64,000 nt of DNA, from positions 4,017,501 to 4,081,500 of the forward strand of contig NZ_CP108518.1 in the NCBI RefSeq assembly GCF_035989885.1, read 5' to 3'. Made by a program: the position numbers and the translations under genes. Positions 18,813-27,691 of this stretch are shown here, piece by piece. The notes beneath the pieces were generated by a model. That model was not told the origin of the DNA. It ran no database searches and saw nothing but the letters and a program-made list of their open reading frames with translations. Each line of letters begins with the position of its first letter. The stretch's first letter is position 1. Source of the DNA: Streptomyces sp. NBC_01232. Its GTDB lineage: Bacteria > Actinomycetota > Actinomycetes > Streptomycetales > Streptomycetaceae.

Positions 18813-18818
18813 TAGAAT
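18813..18818 (+). promoter_or_regulatory. -10 element of a leaderless trmB promoter
   Basis: TAGAAT is a good actinobacterial -10 hexamer ending nine bases before the trmB GTG, so transcription would begin at or within a few bases of the start codon. No Shine-Dalgarno sequence is present. The -35 region is not recognisable. Confidence 0.5.
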
Positions 18819-18827
18819 CAGCGCATT

Positions 18828-19640
18828 GTGTCTGAGTCCCTGAACCCCCAGTCGCCCCGCCTCCCGGACGCCGCGCCGGAGGCGAACTCGTACGTGCCGC
18901 CCAAGTGGCGCACCGAGCCCCGCTTCCCCGACGGGCCCTCGCCCGACCCGGCCGGCTCGCACCACGAGCGCCGGATCCGCAGCTTCCAGCCCCGCCGCAG
19001 CCGGGTCACCACCGGCCAGGGCGAGGCCCTGAAGCGGCTCTGGGGCACCTGGGGCCTGGACATCGACGGCCACCGGGTCATCGACCTGAAGGAGCTCTTC
19101 GACGGCCTCCCCGTCGTCCTGGAGATCGGCTTCGGCATGGGTGAGGCCACTGCCCAGATGGCGGCCGACGACCCCGGCACCGGGATCCTCGCCGCCGACG
19201 TGCACACCCCCGGGCAGGGCAACCTGCTCGCCCTCGCCGAGCGCGGCGGGATGAGCAACATCCGGGTGGCCAACGGCGACGCCATCATCCTGCTCCGCGA
19301 GATGCTGCCGCCGGACTCACTGGCCGGTATGCGCGTGTACTTCCCGGACCCGTGGCCCAAGGCCCGCCACCACAAGCGCCGGCTGATCCAGCCCGACTTC
19401 CTCACCCTGGCCGCGACCCGCCTGGCGCCCGGAGCCGTACTGCACTGCGCGACCGACTGGGAGCCGTACGCCGAGCAGATGCTCGAAGTGCTCACCGCAC
19501 ACCCGGACTTCGAGAACACCCGGCCCGACGGCGGCTTCTCCCCGCGTCCCGAGTTCCGGCCGCTCACCCGTTTCGAGGGCCAGGGCCTCGACAAGGGCCA
19601 CCTCGTACACGACTTGCTCTTCCGTCGCACGGAGAACTGA
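18828..19640 (+). CDS. trmB: tRNA (guanine-N7-)-methyltransferase
   Basis: This 270-residue SAM-dependent enzyme makes m7G46 in the tRNA variable loop. It has the TrmB SAM-binding motif LEIGFGMGEATAQMA and, later, VYFPDPWPKARHHKRRLI, the signature that binds substrate guanine. The N-terminal 60 residues are Pro/Ser-rich and disordered, and RRIRSFQPRRSRVTTGQ is the conserved lead-in. The product starts with GTG and has no ribosome binding site, with a -10 box just upstream, so the transcript is probably leaderless. The PrsW-like gene follows 43 bp downstream with its own -10 box. Confidence 0.95.
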   Translation: MSESLNPQSPRLPDAAPEANSYVPPKWRTEPRFPDGPSPDPAGSHHERRIRSFQPRRSRVTTGQGEALKRLWGTWGLDIDGHRVIDLKELFDGLPVVLEIGFGMGEATAQMAADDPGTGILAADVHTPGQGNLLALAERGGMSNIRVANGDAIILLREMLPPDSLAGMRVYFPDPWPKARHHKRRLIQPDFLTLAATRLAPGAVLHCATDWEPYAEQMLEVLTAHPDFENTRPDGGFSPRPEFRPLTRFEGQGLDKGHLVHDLLFRRTEN

Positions 19641-19683
19641 CAACGTCACCGCGCGTGTCCGAACGGCTCGCTAGGGTCATGGT

Positions 19684-21042
19684 GTGTTCCGAGCGCCCCG
19701 CCATGTGCTCCCACGTCCGTCCGGCCGGGTCCGCACGTGCGTGCTTCTCGCCCTGCTCGCCGTCACGGGGATCGCGATCCTCGAACTCGTACGGGAGCAG
19801 ACCGGCACCCCCGGCTTCTTCGTCGGCCTCGGCCTGGCCCTGCTTCCGGTGGCTCCGCTCATGGCGGCCTTCCGGTGGCTGGGCCGGGCCGCGCCCGCGC
19901 CCTGGTCGCTGCTGCTGTTCTGCTTCGGCTGGGGCGCCTGCACCGCGGCACTGATCGCGATACTGGCCAACAACTTCGCCACCGAGTGGATAGCCGCGGC
20001 CACTGCCGACGCCTCCGCCGCCGACCGGCTCGGCTCGGTGGCCATCGCTCCGGTGGTGGAGGAGAGCGCCAAGGCGGCTGCCCTGCTCATGGTGTTCGTG
20101 TTCCGAAGGCGCCATTTCACCGGACCCGCCGACGGATTCGTGGTGGCCGGCTTCACCGCCACCGGCTTCGCCTTCACCGAGAACATCCTCTATCTCGGCA
20201 ATGCCTTCGTCGAGGACCTGGCCGAGGGCAGCGGCGTACTGGACTCGGTGACGGCGGCGACCTTCTTCGTGCGGATGGTGCTGTCGCCCTTCGCGCACCC
20301 GCTGTTCACCGTGCTCACCGGGCTGGGGTTCGGCGTGGCCGCGGTCGGCGCCCGCCGCTCGCGCAGGATCTGCCCGCCGCTGCTCGGCCTCGCCCTGGCC
20401 ATGGGCATGCACGCCCTGTGGAACGGCTCCTCGCACTTCGGCGACCACGGGTTCTACCTCGTCTACGCGTGCGTGATGGTCCCGGCCTTCGGGCTGCTGG
20501 TGTGGCAGGCCGTGCGGATAAGGCGCAACCGGTTGCGGGCCGTCGCCGGGGAGCTCGCGCTGTACGCGGCCGCGGGCTGGCTCGGTCCGGCCGAGGTGCC
20601 GGCCCTGGCCTCGATGCCGGCCCGGTCACTGGCCCGCACCCTGGCCCGGCGCAGCGGGGGCCGGGCGGCCGGACGCGCGGTCGCCCGCTACGAGGCGGAC
20701 GCGGCCGCGCTGGCGCTGCTACGGAACCGGGCGCGGCGCGGCGGCCCCGTACGGGAGCGGGACTTCGCGGGCCGGGAGCGGGAGTTGCTGCACGGGCTCT
20801 GGCAGCGCCGGGCGACGGCGGGGCCCGCGCTGGCCCGGGCGGCGGTCATGGAGGAGCTGATTCCGTCGTGGTTCGACCCGCTGGAGCCGGCGGACACGCT
20901 GGATGCGGCGGGTGCACGGGCGGACGTACCGGGGCCGCGCCGGACGGACCTCAGACGTTCAGGCCCTTGGACTCCAGCCACGCCAGCGGGTCCATCGTCG
21001 ATCCGCCCTTGCGCACTTCCAGGTGGAGATGGGGTCCGGTGA
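19684..21042 (+). CDS. PrsW-family intramembrane metalloprotease
   Basis: This 452-residue multi-spanning membrane protein has about eight hydrophobic segments in the first 300 residues. The PrsW/CPBP-like catalytic motifs are visible: PVVEESAKAAALL (paired Glu), FTATGFAFTENILYLG and FAHPLFTVLTGLGFG, plus GMHALWNGSSH. In Bacillus PrsW cleaves an anti-sigma factor; in Streptomyces the substrate is unknown. The C-terminal 150 residues are Arg/Ala-rich and cytoplasmic. TAGGGT (19672-19677) lies six bases before the GTG, suggesting a leaderless message. The last 92 bp overlap the 3' end of the convergent M23 peptidase gene. Confidence 0.86.
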   Translation: MFRAPRHVLPRPSGRVRTCVLLALLAVTGIAILELVREQTGTPGFFVGLGLALLPVAPLMAAFRWLGRAAPAPWSLLLFCFGWGACTAALIAILANNFATEWIAAATADASAADRLGSVAIAPVVEESAKAAALLMVFVFRRRHFTGPADGFVVAGFTATGFAFTENILYLGNAFVEDLAEGSGVLDSVTAATFFVRMVLSPFAHPLFTVLTGLGFGVAAVGARRSRRICPPLLGLALAMGMHALWNGSSHFGDHGFYLVYACVMVPAFGLLVWQAVRIRRNRLRAVAGELALYAAAGWLGPAEVPALASMPARSLARTLARRSGGRAAGRAVARYEADAAALALLRNRARRGGPVRERDFAGRERELLHGLWQRRATAGPALARAAVMEELIPSWFDPLEPADTLDAAGARADVPGPRRTDLRRSGPWTPATPAGPSSIRPCALPGGDGVR

Positions 21043-21973
21043 CATTGCCGGTGGCGCCGACGCGGCCGATGGTGTCGCCGGCGCCCACCGCGCCGGAGGT
21101 CACCGACATCGAGGACAGGTGGCAGTACCAGATCTCGGTGCCGTCCGGCAGCTCCAGCACGATCCGGTAGCCGTACGCGCCGGACCAGCCCGCCGACGTG
21201 ATCTTCCCGGCGGCCACGGCCTTGGCCGGGGTGCCGGTCGGAGCCGCGAAGTCGAGGCCGGTGTGCTGGCCGGAGGACCACATGGAGCCGGAGTCCCCGT
21301 AGTGCGAGGTGAGGGTGTAGGCGGAGGTGGGCAGCGAGTAGGTGCCGGCCGGCTTGGCGAGGCGCGCCTGCTCGGCCTTGGCCTCGGCGGCCTTCGCGGC
21401 GGCCTCTTCCGCGGCCTTCGCCTCGGCCTGGGCCTTGGCCTCCTCGGCCGCCTTGCGGGCCGTTTCCAGCTTGTCCTTGGCCTCCTGGGCGGCGGCCTGC
21501 TGAGCGGCCTGCTCCGCATCCGCCCGGGCCTTCGCGTCGGCGGCGTCCTGCTGGGACTCGGCCTGCTGGAGGATGCGGTTGCGCAGGGCCTCACCGGCGT
21601 CCGCGCCCTGGACGGACTGGAGCGCGACGATCCCGGCCCGCTCGTCCGCCGAGCCCCGGGAACCCGAACCACCGTCCGTCTGAGGGGACTTGTCCCCGGT
21701 CACCAGGTCGGGCAGGGAAGGCAGAGAGGGCAGGGATATCGCGACCTGGGGGCGGTCCTGCGCGGTGGCGATGCCGCCGGCACCGACCGCCGCGATGACG
21801 CCGACACCGAGAACGGTGGAGCTGCGGGCAAGTCCCCCGCGCTGCTTGGCGACCCGGTGCTTGCCCCGGACCGGTCGGACCGAATCCTCGGTGGGATTCC
21901 ACTCGCCCCAGGCACCCGCGGTGGGCGGCTCCTGGATGTCGATGCCTTCAGGGGCAGGCAAGTTGGAGGCCAC
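20951..21973 (-). CDS. M23-family peptidoglycan endopeptidase with coiled coil
   Basis: This 340-residue envelope protein has a cytoplasmic lead (GEWNPTEDSVRPVRGKHR), one membrane or signal segment (STVLGVGVIAAVGAGGIATA), an Ala/Glu/Lys-rich coiled coil of about 110 residues and a C-terminal LytM/M23 zinc peptidase domain. Zinc ligands are visible in SGQHTGLDFAAPTGTP and GPHLHLEVRKGG. It would cut peptidoglycan cross-bridges or act as a septal or elongation hydrolase. The GTG at 21973 was chosen because GAGGAG lies nine bases upstream; the ATG at 22000 has none. The 3' end overlaps the prsW-like gene by 92 bp. Confidence 0.9.
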   Translation of the reverse strand: MASNLPAPEGIDIQEPPTAGAWGEWNPTEDSVRPVRGKHRVAKQRGGLARSSTVLGVGVIAAVGAGGIATAQDRPQVAISLPSLPSLPDLVTGDKSPQTDGGSGSRGSADERAGIVALQSVQGADAGEALRNRILQQAESQQDAADAKARADAEQAAQQAAAQEAKDKLETARKAAEEAKAQAEAKAAEEAAAKAAEAKAEQARLAKPAGTYSLPTSAYTLTSHYGDSGSMWSSGQHTGLDFAAPTGTPAKAVAAGKITSAGWSGAYGYRIVLELPDGTEIWYCHLSSMSVTSGAVGAGDTIGRVGATGNVTGPHLHLEVRKGGSTMDPLAWLESKGLNV

Positions 21974-22275
21974 CGGGGCACACTCCTCATCGACGCGCAT
22001 GGACGCGCGCGCGCACGGTGCCGTCTCTTGCGACGGCTGGGACGACCGCGCTGCGTTATCGAAAGGTAATAGACGTAGGGGAGTGATTCCAAGCTTCTCC
22101 GCTTGATCGTTCACACCAATCAGCCACGCACTGACTGGCTTTGGCCATGACTTTCTCCAACAAACCCCACTCAACCGGGGCAAAAATCGAGCAAGTCCTT
22201 TATCTCTTCAGCCACAAGGCCAACATGACGGCCCGTCAATTAGATTGCGGAGAGCACTCCCCTCCTCACGTAACG
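21974..22275 (-). promoter_or_regulatory. Upstream region of the M23 peptidase
   Basis: About 300 bp separate two minus-strand genes. It is AT-richer than its surroundings (22140-22260). A perfect six-base stem (GCCGTC/GACGGC, 22020-22037) lies 47 bp before the start. I looked for a c-di-AMP (ydaO) riboswitch, common before such genes, and could not find its conserved segments. Confidence 0.45.
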
Positions 22276-23550
22276 TCACATCGTGTCGTCGCGGGGCACC
22301 ACCGGCACGGTCCGCCTCCGCTCCGGCTGCCGTTCCCCCGGCCGGCCCACCGCGAGCAGCGCCATGTCGTCCGTCGCCCCGCCCCCCGTATGCCGGCGCA
22401 CATCACTGCTCAGCGCGCTCAGCAACGCCTGCGGCCCGGAGAAGATCCGCCCGCGCAGCCGGGCCGCCGGATCGTAGAAGTCCCCCGCCCCGTCCCGGGC
22501 CTCGGTCAGCCCGTCCGTGTAGAGGAGCAGGGTGGTCCCGGCCGGGAAGGCCCACTCCTGCACCAGGTCCGGCCAGCTGCCCACCTCGCCCATGCCGAGC
22601 GGCAGGGCGGGCTCAGCAGGGGCCAGCACCGCCAGATCGCCGTTCCCGTGCAGCAGCAGCGGCTCGGGATGACCCCGGTTGAGCAGCCGCAGCACGTCCG
22701 CGCCCGGCGGGATCTCCCCGAGCACGCACGTCGTGAACCCCTCCACCGCGTCCAGGCTGTCGCGCCGGGTGCCCTCGCGGGCCAGTGCCCGCTCCAGCCG
22801 CTGCGCCAGCGCCTCCAGCGTGGCCTCGGTGTCCGCAGCCTCCCGGAACGCCCCGAGGACCACCGCGACGGCCTCCACCGCCCCGAGCCCCTTGCCGCGT
22901 ACGTCACCCACCGCGAGCCGCACCCCGTACGGGGTTTCCTGGACGGCGTACAGGTCCCCTCCGATGAAGGCGTCCGCCTGCGCGGCCTCGTACCAGGCAC
23001 AGACGTGCAGCCCCCCGATGCGCTCGGCCGGCTTCGGCAGGACCGCCCGCTGCGCCGCCTCGGCGATCCCGCGGGCGGATGCGAGCTGCGCACCGCTGCG
23101 CCGCACCACGCGGTTGATCAGGAGGGCCAGCCCGGAGACGGTCACCACGGTCACGAGCTCGGTCACCGCCTCGCCCCTCCAGCCGATGCCGCTGAAGAGC
23201 TGCAGCAGGAACACCGCGAGCACGGCGATCGCACCGGTCACGGCCGTGGCCCAGAGGGTGAACAGCGGGGCGGCGATCAGCGGGGCAGCGGTGAAGAGCG
23301 GGGATCCGGTGAAGCTGGGCGGGGTCAGTACGGCGAAGACCACCCCGAGGACGATCAGCGCACCCGGCAGCACCCGGACCACCTGACGGGCCACAGCGCT
23401 CCCGGTGCCGCCGCCACGGCCACGGCCGCCGCCACGGCCGGCGCCACGGCCAGTGCTGCGGCCGGCGCCACCGCCGTCCGCGCGCCCGTCGCCGCTGCCC
23501 TGCCGGCCCAGCCCCACCACGCTGTTCTCCTGCCGCCCGGTCCGTCGCAC
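22276..23550 (-). CDS. Membrane-anchored SpoIIE/PP2C phosphatase
   Basis: This 424-residue phosphatase starts with a Gly/Arg-rich leader of about 50 residues, then three to four membrane helices (LPGALIVLGVVFAVL, LWATAVTGAIAVLAVFLLQL, VTVVTVSGLALLI), and a C-terminal PP2C/SpoIIE domain. Metal-binding motifs are IGGDLYAV, GDVRGKG and TDDMALLAVG. There is no HATPase or PAS domain, unlike the first phosphatase. Such proteins usually dephosphorylate STAS anti-anti-sigma factors. The GTG at 23550 is the longest start and weakly supported; the leader length is therefore uncertain. Confidence 0.87.
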   Translation of the reverse strand: MRRTGRQENSVVGLGRQGSGDGRADGGGAGRSTGRGAGRGGGRGRGGGTGSAVARQVVRVLPGALIVLGVVFAVLTPPSFTGSPLFTAAPLIAAPLFTLWATAVTGAIAVLAVFLLQLFSGIGWRGEAVTELVTVVTVSGLALLINRVVRRSGAQLASARGIAEAAQRAVLPKPAERIGGLHVCAWYEAAQADAFIGGDLYAVQETPYGVRLAVGDVRGKGLGAVEAVAVVLGAFREAADTEATLEALAQRLERALAREGTRRDSLDAVEGFTTCVLGEIPPGADVLRLLNRGHPEPLLLHGNGDLAVLAPAEPALPLGMGEVGSWPDLVQEWAFPAGTTLLLYTDGLTEARDGAGDFYDPAARLRGRIFSGPQALLSALSSDVRRHTGGGATDDMALLAVGRPGERQPERRRTVPVVPRDDTM

Positions 23551-23672
23551 GGGTGCGGGCCCGCCGCCGCCCCGCCCCTCAAGGCTGGCGGCAGGAGGGT
23601 CCCCACGGCGAGCCGGCGGCAGCCGGACGGGTGACGGATCGTGAGAAGGGCGGCCGGACGGGCCGGAACACG

Positions 23673-23710
23673 ACGAAGGCCCGGTTCCTGTAAAGGAACC
23701 GGGCCTTCGT
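23673..23710 (-). terminator. Terminator after tRNA-fMet
   Basis: A perfect 16-bp stem (ACGAAGGCCCGGTTCC and complement, loop TGTAAA) lies directly downstream of the minus-strand initiator tRNA gene. Confidence 0.85.
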
Positions 23711-23714
23711 ACTG

Positions 23715-23790
<76 letters not shown>

Positions 23791-24126
23791 TCGGTAAACA
23801 CAACTCTACGCCATCCGGGGGGAGCCCTCCGCCAATTAACCGCCCACCCGCCCCCGGATCCACATAACCGCAGGTCAGAGCAGTGAAACCGGATCCGAAC
23901 AGGCCCGGATCGCCCGGCAGTCGGCACGGGTCCGCCGCCCTCCGAAACGAAGATCATCTCTGTTGCGCGCCGGTGACACTGCAGGGATCGTTCCGGGATC
24001 CGCCGCGGGCGATGATTCACCTGTCGCAAGGGCCAGGGGGAACACGAACCGGCCGGCGACGACCACCACACCTCTTCCGCCTCGGCGCTCTGCCGATGCT
24101 CCTGTGATTCCTGGGGGGAGTCCACC
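23791..24126. promoter_or_regulatory. Intergenic region between tRNA-fMet and the LAXTG protein
   Basis: This 336-bp stretch holds the tRNA-fMet promoter on the minus strand and the promoter of the surface protein on the plus strand. CTGGGGGGAG just before the ATG at 24127 is the ribosome binding site. No gene was seen. Confidence 0.5.
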
Positions 24127-25395
24127 ATGTCCGTTCGCACCGCAGCCGCCATCGCAGTCGTCGCCGGCGTTGTCACCACTCTGCTGCCGCTCTCGGCCAC
24201 CGCCGTGTCCGCCGCACCCGTCGCCGACGATCACGCGGTGCTCCGTACGGAGATGGGCGCTCCCGTCCCCAGCGGCCCGCTGAGCCGCGGCGGCGCCACC
24301 GAGACCTTCGACCTCACGGTGAAGAACCCGACCGGCAAGGCCGTCACGTACAAGCCGTGGATGCTCGTCGACCAGACCGGCCCGAGCCGCCTGAAGCACG
24401 ACGACGTCGTCTTCAAGGTCGACGCGGTGGACGCCCCGGCGACCAAGTCCTCGGTCGGCCAGCAGGACGGCGGCTGGCAGGGCCTGTTCTACCCGGCGAC
24501 GGCCGGCGGCAAGGAGAGCGGCGCGGGCTTCGACATCCCGGCGAACGGCAAGATGACCTGGAAGGTCACCATCGGTCTCGGCGCGAACTACCCGACCAAC
24601 GACGGGAACTTCACCTTCACCGCCACCAGCTACAACAACTCGGTGGCGCCCGGCGGCGCGGACTCCCACCTGTTCACGGTCGACCCGCAGATCAAGGCGG
24701 GCGAGCTGAAGACCTGGTTCCAGCAGGTCGGCTCCGGCAAGGACGACCCGGAGCAGCTCGCGTACCTGAACCTGAACCACCAGGCCACCGGCGAGGGCAC
24801 GTTCGACACCGCTCTCGCGACCACCCTGAGCCTGACGCACCCGGGCGAGCAGAAGGCGGACTTCCGCCTCCAGGCCCTGATCGAAGGCCGCTGGCAGGAC
24901 CTGTCGGGCGAGTACGGCCGCTACGAGCTGCCGCTCATCCCCAAGGGCTTCGGTGCCTCCGCCGGCGTCCGCTCCCTGCCGCTGCGGGTCTGCCTGGGCC
25001 TGGACACCCGGCTGACGAAGAAGACCATGATCACGATGGTGGCCGAGACCGGCCACGCCGAGGGCAACACCTACCCCTTCAAGAGCAGCTCGATCGAGTT
25101 CCCGCTCACCCCCTCCACCGACCCCGGCCCGTCGGACAAGCCGTCGGACAAGCCCTCCGAGAAGCCCGCCCCGGCCCCCTCCACCACGCCCTCCACCGCC
25201 ACCCCCGTCGTGCAGCAGGCCGTCGCCGCCTCCACGGGCAACACCGCCGTGACGACCACCGGTTCGTCCACCGGCGCCCTCGCCCGGACCGGCTCCGACT
25301 CGGCCACCGGCCTGTACGCGGGCCTCGCCGCCGCCCTGGTCGCGCTCGGCGCGGCCGCCGCCTGGCTCGGCCGCCGTCGCCGCACCGCCGCCTGA
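24127..25395 (+). CDS. Secreted LAXTG-type sortase-anchored surface protein
   Basis: This 422-residue exported protein has a signal peptide (VRTAAAIAVVAGVVTTLLPL, cleavage near SAAPVA), two beta-rich extracellular regions, a Ser/Pro/Lys linker with repeated PSDKPSDKPSEKP, and a sorting signal. The signal is LARTG at about 385-389, then a hydrophobic helix (LYAGLAAALVALGAAAAWLG) and RRRR. LAXTG is the motif recognised by class E sortases in Streptomyces. The function of the domains is unknown; FDLTVKNPTGKAV suggests a repeated Ig-like fold. The ATG has GGGGGG seven to ten bases upstream. Confidence 0.87.
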   Translation: MSVRTAAAIAVVAGVVTTLLPLSATAVSAAPVADDHAVLRTEMGAPVPSGPLSRGGATETFDLTVKNPTGKAVTYKPWMLVDQTGPSRLKHDDVVFKVDAVDAPATKSSVGQQDGGWQGLFYPATAGGKESGAGFDIPANGKMTWKVTIGLGANYPTNDGNFTFTATSYNNSVAPGGADSHLFTVDPQIKAGELKTWFQQVGSGKDDPEQLAYLNLNHQATGEGTFDTALATTLSLTHPGEQKADFRLQALIEGRWQDLSGEYGRYELPLIPKGFGASAGVRSLPLRVCLGLDTRLTKKTMITMVAETGHAEGNTYPFKSSSIEFPLTPSTDPGPSDKPSDKPSEKPAPAPSTTPSTATPVVQQAVAASTGNTAVTTTGSSTGALARTGSDSATGLYAGLAAALVALGAAAAWLGRRRRTAA

Positions 25396-25410
25396 CCCGT
25401 CCCCGTACGA

Positions 25411-25448
25411 CGAAGCGCCCCACCCGAGCGATCGGGTGGGGCGCTTCG
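25411..25448. terminator. Bidirectional terminator hairpin
   Basis: CGAAGCGCCCCACCCG and its exact complement flank a six-base loop between the convergent LAXTG protein and GNAT genes. Confidence 0.87.
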
Positions 25449-25458
25449 CGTACCGCCG

Positions 25459-25983
25459 TCAGGCGACGGGATCCCGGCGGCGGGTCAGGACGCGGGTGGT
25501 GCTCCCGTCGTCCTCCCTCACGTCCCGGACATGGGTGAAGCCGATGCGCTCCAGCAGCGCCAGGGAGGCCGTGTTGGGGTCGGCCACGGTGGCGTGCACC
25601 TCGGCCAGCCCGAGGGTCCCGAAGCCGTACGCGACGATCGCCTCGGCGATCTCGGTCCCGAGGCCCGACCCCCAGGCCCCGGGCGCCAGGGCGTAGATGA
25701 TCTCGTGCCCGCCGGTCTCTTCGGTCCGCTTGATCTCGGCGTGCCCGACCAGCAGGCCGTCCCTGCGCACCGCCCAGACGTCGAAGAGGCCCCCGGCGTA
25801 GACCTTCGAGAAGATCCGCCCGAAGAGCGCCCGGTCCTCGGCCTCGGTGGTGGGCCCGTCCCCCATCCAGCGCGAGACCAGCGTGTCCTGGAAGAGAGCG
25901 ACGAAGCCTTCCTCGTCCTCGGTGACGTACGGCTCCAGGAGCAGGCGTTCGGTGCGCAGAACAGGGGTCGTCACAGGGGTCAT
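25459..25983 (-). CDS. GNAT N-acetyltransferase, RimJ/RimL-like
   Basis: This 174-residue acetyltransferase has the GNAT fold: LRTERLLLEPYVTED at the start, GHAEIKRTEET, an acetyl-CoA binding region (APGAWGSGLGTEIAEAIVAY) and the C-terminal NTASLALLERIGFTHVRDV. The arrangement resembles RimJ/RimL-type enzymes that modify protein or small-molecule amines. The acceptor is unknown. It ends at the shared terminator and has no close partner upstream. Confidence 0.9.
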   Translation of the reverse strand: MTPVTTPVLRTERLLLEPYVTEDEEGFVALFQDTLVSRWMGDGPTTEAEDRALFGRIFSKVYAGGLFDVWAVRRDGLLVGHAEIKRTEETGGHEIIYALAPGAWGSGLGTEIAEAIVAYGFGTLGLAEVHATVADPNTASLALLERIGFTHVRDVREDDGSTTRVLTRRRDPVA

Positions 25984-26287
25984 GTCCGGCGACGCTACCG
26001 GCTCGGCCCGGCGGCCTCACCTGCATTACGGGCCGCCTGACCGGGCCTGACGCCCCGTCCGTCCCCGTGCCCGCGGCGGCCTCACCGCCGCTTGCGCATC
26101 GCTCACGCATTCGGCGGCGCCGACCAGGGCTTTCGGGCCCCCTGTGCCCGGCGGTGGAGCGCTGCACAGGCCTCTGAACTGCAGGAACGACCGGCGACGG
26201 CGACGGGCTTCGTTCCGGTGGGCTCTTCCTGTCTCTCGTTGACCGCTGTTCACCGTCCCTACCAGCACATTGCGGCGCGGCCTTCCG
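25984..26287. other. Intergenic region, nothing recognised
   Basis: About 300 bp between two minus-strand genes. It should hold the promoter of the GNAT gene and the 3' region of the phosphatase gene. No gene, hairpin terminator or repeat was recognised. Confidence 0.5.
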
Positions 26288-27487
26288 TCATCCGCGCCAC
26301 TCGAACAGGACGAGCGACGCATCGTCCGAAGTGGTCTCGCCGCGTGCCCTCTTGAGGGTGTGGGACAGGTCCCGGGCCACCCTGCGGATCCCGTGGTCGG
26401 CCTGCTCAAGCTGGTTCACCCAGTCGATCAGCTGCTTCTCGCCGAACTGCTCCTCCCCGGTTTCGTGTTCTTCGATCAGGCCGTCGGTGAAGCAGAGGAC
26501 GCGGTCGCCAGGCTCCAGCGCCACTGCGCTGACCTGCGGCTGGGCCCCTCCGAAGCCGACAGGGAGGGTCGTGGGGCTGTCCAGACGGCCTACGACGCGG
26601 TGCGCGCGGATCAGCATGGGTGCGGGATGCCCCGCGTTGACCCACTGGAGGCGCCCAGTGTCCGTGTCCAGGCGCATCATCTGGGCGGTCACGAAGTGGT
26701 CCGGGTCGAACTGCTCCGCGACGGCCCGGTCCATGAAGAGGTAGATCTCGGAGAGTTCGATGCTGATCCGGCGGGCGTGGCGGTACGCGCCGATGGCCAC
26801 CGTGGCCATCGTGGCCGCGTCGAGGCCGTGCCCCATGGCGTCGACCATGGCGAGGTGGAGGACGTCGCCGTTCAGGGCGTAGTCGAAGCTGTCCCCCGCC
26901 ACGGCGTAGGCGGGCTCCAGAACTCCGGCGACGGCGACGTGCGGCATCACCATCGACAACGGTGGCAACAGGGACCACTGGATCTCCGCAGCCACGCTCA
27001 TCGGTTCACCGCGGCGGGTCCGGAAGAAGAGGTCGGTGAAGCCGTTCTTGGTCTGCAGCAGGTCGGCCGCCAGGCCCGCGATCCTGCGCAGGAGGCGGCG
27101 GGTGTCGTCGTCGACCCCGTCCAGGGTGACCGCGAGCACCCCCACCTGGTCGCCGCCGTCCAGCAGGGGCAGGTGGACCCGTATGCCGTCGGGCGTCAGG
27201 ACTTCGACGGGGCGCGACTCCAGGAAGCACCGGCCGGCTTCGGACCGGTCGATGGGCTGCGGATCACCGGCAGCCCCGCCGTCGGCGGGCAGGGGGACCA
27301 GCTGTTGCTGTCCGTAGTCCTGAAGCAGGATCTGCGGGTCACGTCCCCCCATGCGGGCCGTCGTCTCCGCAACCAGCGGGCCGACCAGATGGGGTGGCAG
27401 CTCGTGCGCCCCGTCCAGGAGCACCCCGAGCAGTTCCTCCCCGAAGCTCTCCGAGCGGTCCGGGTCCGTGCGGCCTCCGACGGTCAT
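26288..27487 (-). CDS. Soluble SpoIIE/PP2C phosphatase with GAF-like N-terminus
   Basis: This 399-residue protein has an N-terminal region of about 160 residues resembling GAF-type sensor domains (PQILLQDYGQQQLVPLPADG, VHLPLLDGGDQVGVLAV) and a C-terminal SpoIIE/PP2C domain. The motifs AGDSFDYALNGD, VDAMGHGLDAATMATVAIGA, NAGHPAPMLIR and SDDASLVLFEW mark the phosphatase, with slight differences from the other two copies (AGDSFD instead of GGDWYD). The ATG at 27487 has GGAGG seven bases upstream. It is divergent from the GNAT-AAA+ gene, 204 bp away. Function in stress signalling is inferred from the family. Confidence 0.87.
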   Translation of the reverse strand: MTVGGRTDPDRSESFGEELLGVLLDGAHELPPHLVGPLVAETTARMGGRDPQILLQDYGQQQLVPLPADGGAAGDPQPIDRSEAGRCFLESRPVEVLTPDGIRVHLPLLDGGDQVGVLAVTLDGVDDDTRRLLRRIAGLAADLLQTKNGFTDLFFRTRRGEPMSVAAEIQWSLLPPLSMVMPHVAVAGVLEPAYAVAGDSFDYALNGDVLHLAMVDAMGHGLDAATMATVAIGAYRHARRISIELSEIYLFMDRAVAEQFDPDHFVTAQMMRLDTDTGRLQWVNAGHPAPMLIRAHRVVGRLDSPTTLPVGFGGAQPQVSAVALEPGDRVLCFTDGLIEEHETGEEQFGEKQLIDWVNQLEQADHGIRRVARDLSHTLKRARGETTSDDASLVLFEWRG

Positions 27488-27691
27488 CCTGTTGCCTCCA
27501 ACCAGGCGGCGGGCGGCGTCCGGCTGCACGGGCGGCGTGGCTTCCAGGATGCTCCCCGGCGACCGGGCACGCCACACGGCTTCGATGCTCCGCCCTCAAC
27601 GGCACTGCCGGGGCGCACGCGGTCGCTGCCGCGCGCGGCCCGGCTCGCATCGGCTGATGATGGGAGTACGGCCGAACACGCGGAGCTGACC

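Noticed and set aside
21974..22275. c-di-AMP (ydaO-type) riboswitch upstream of the M23 peptidase
   Set aside because: Expected for such genes in Streptomyces, but the conserved segments and paired arms of this riboswitch were not found.
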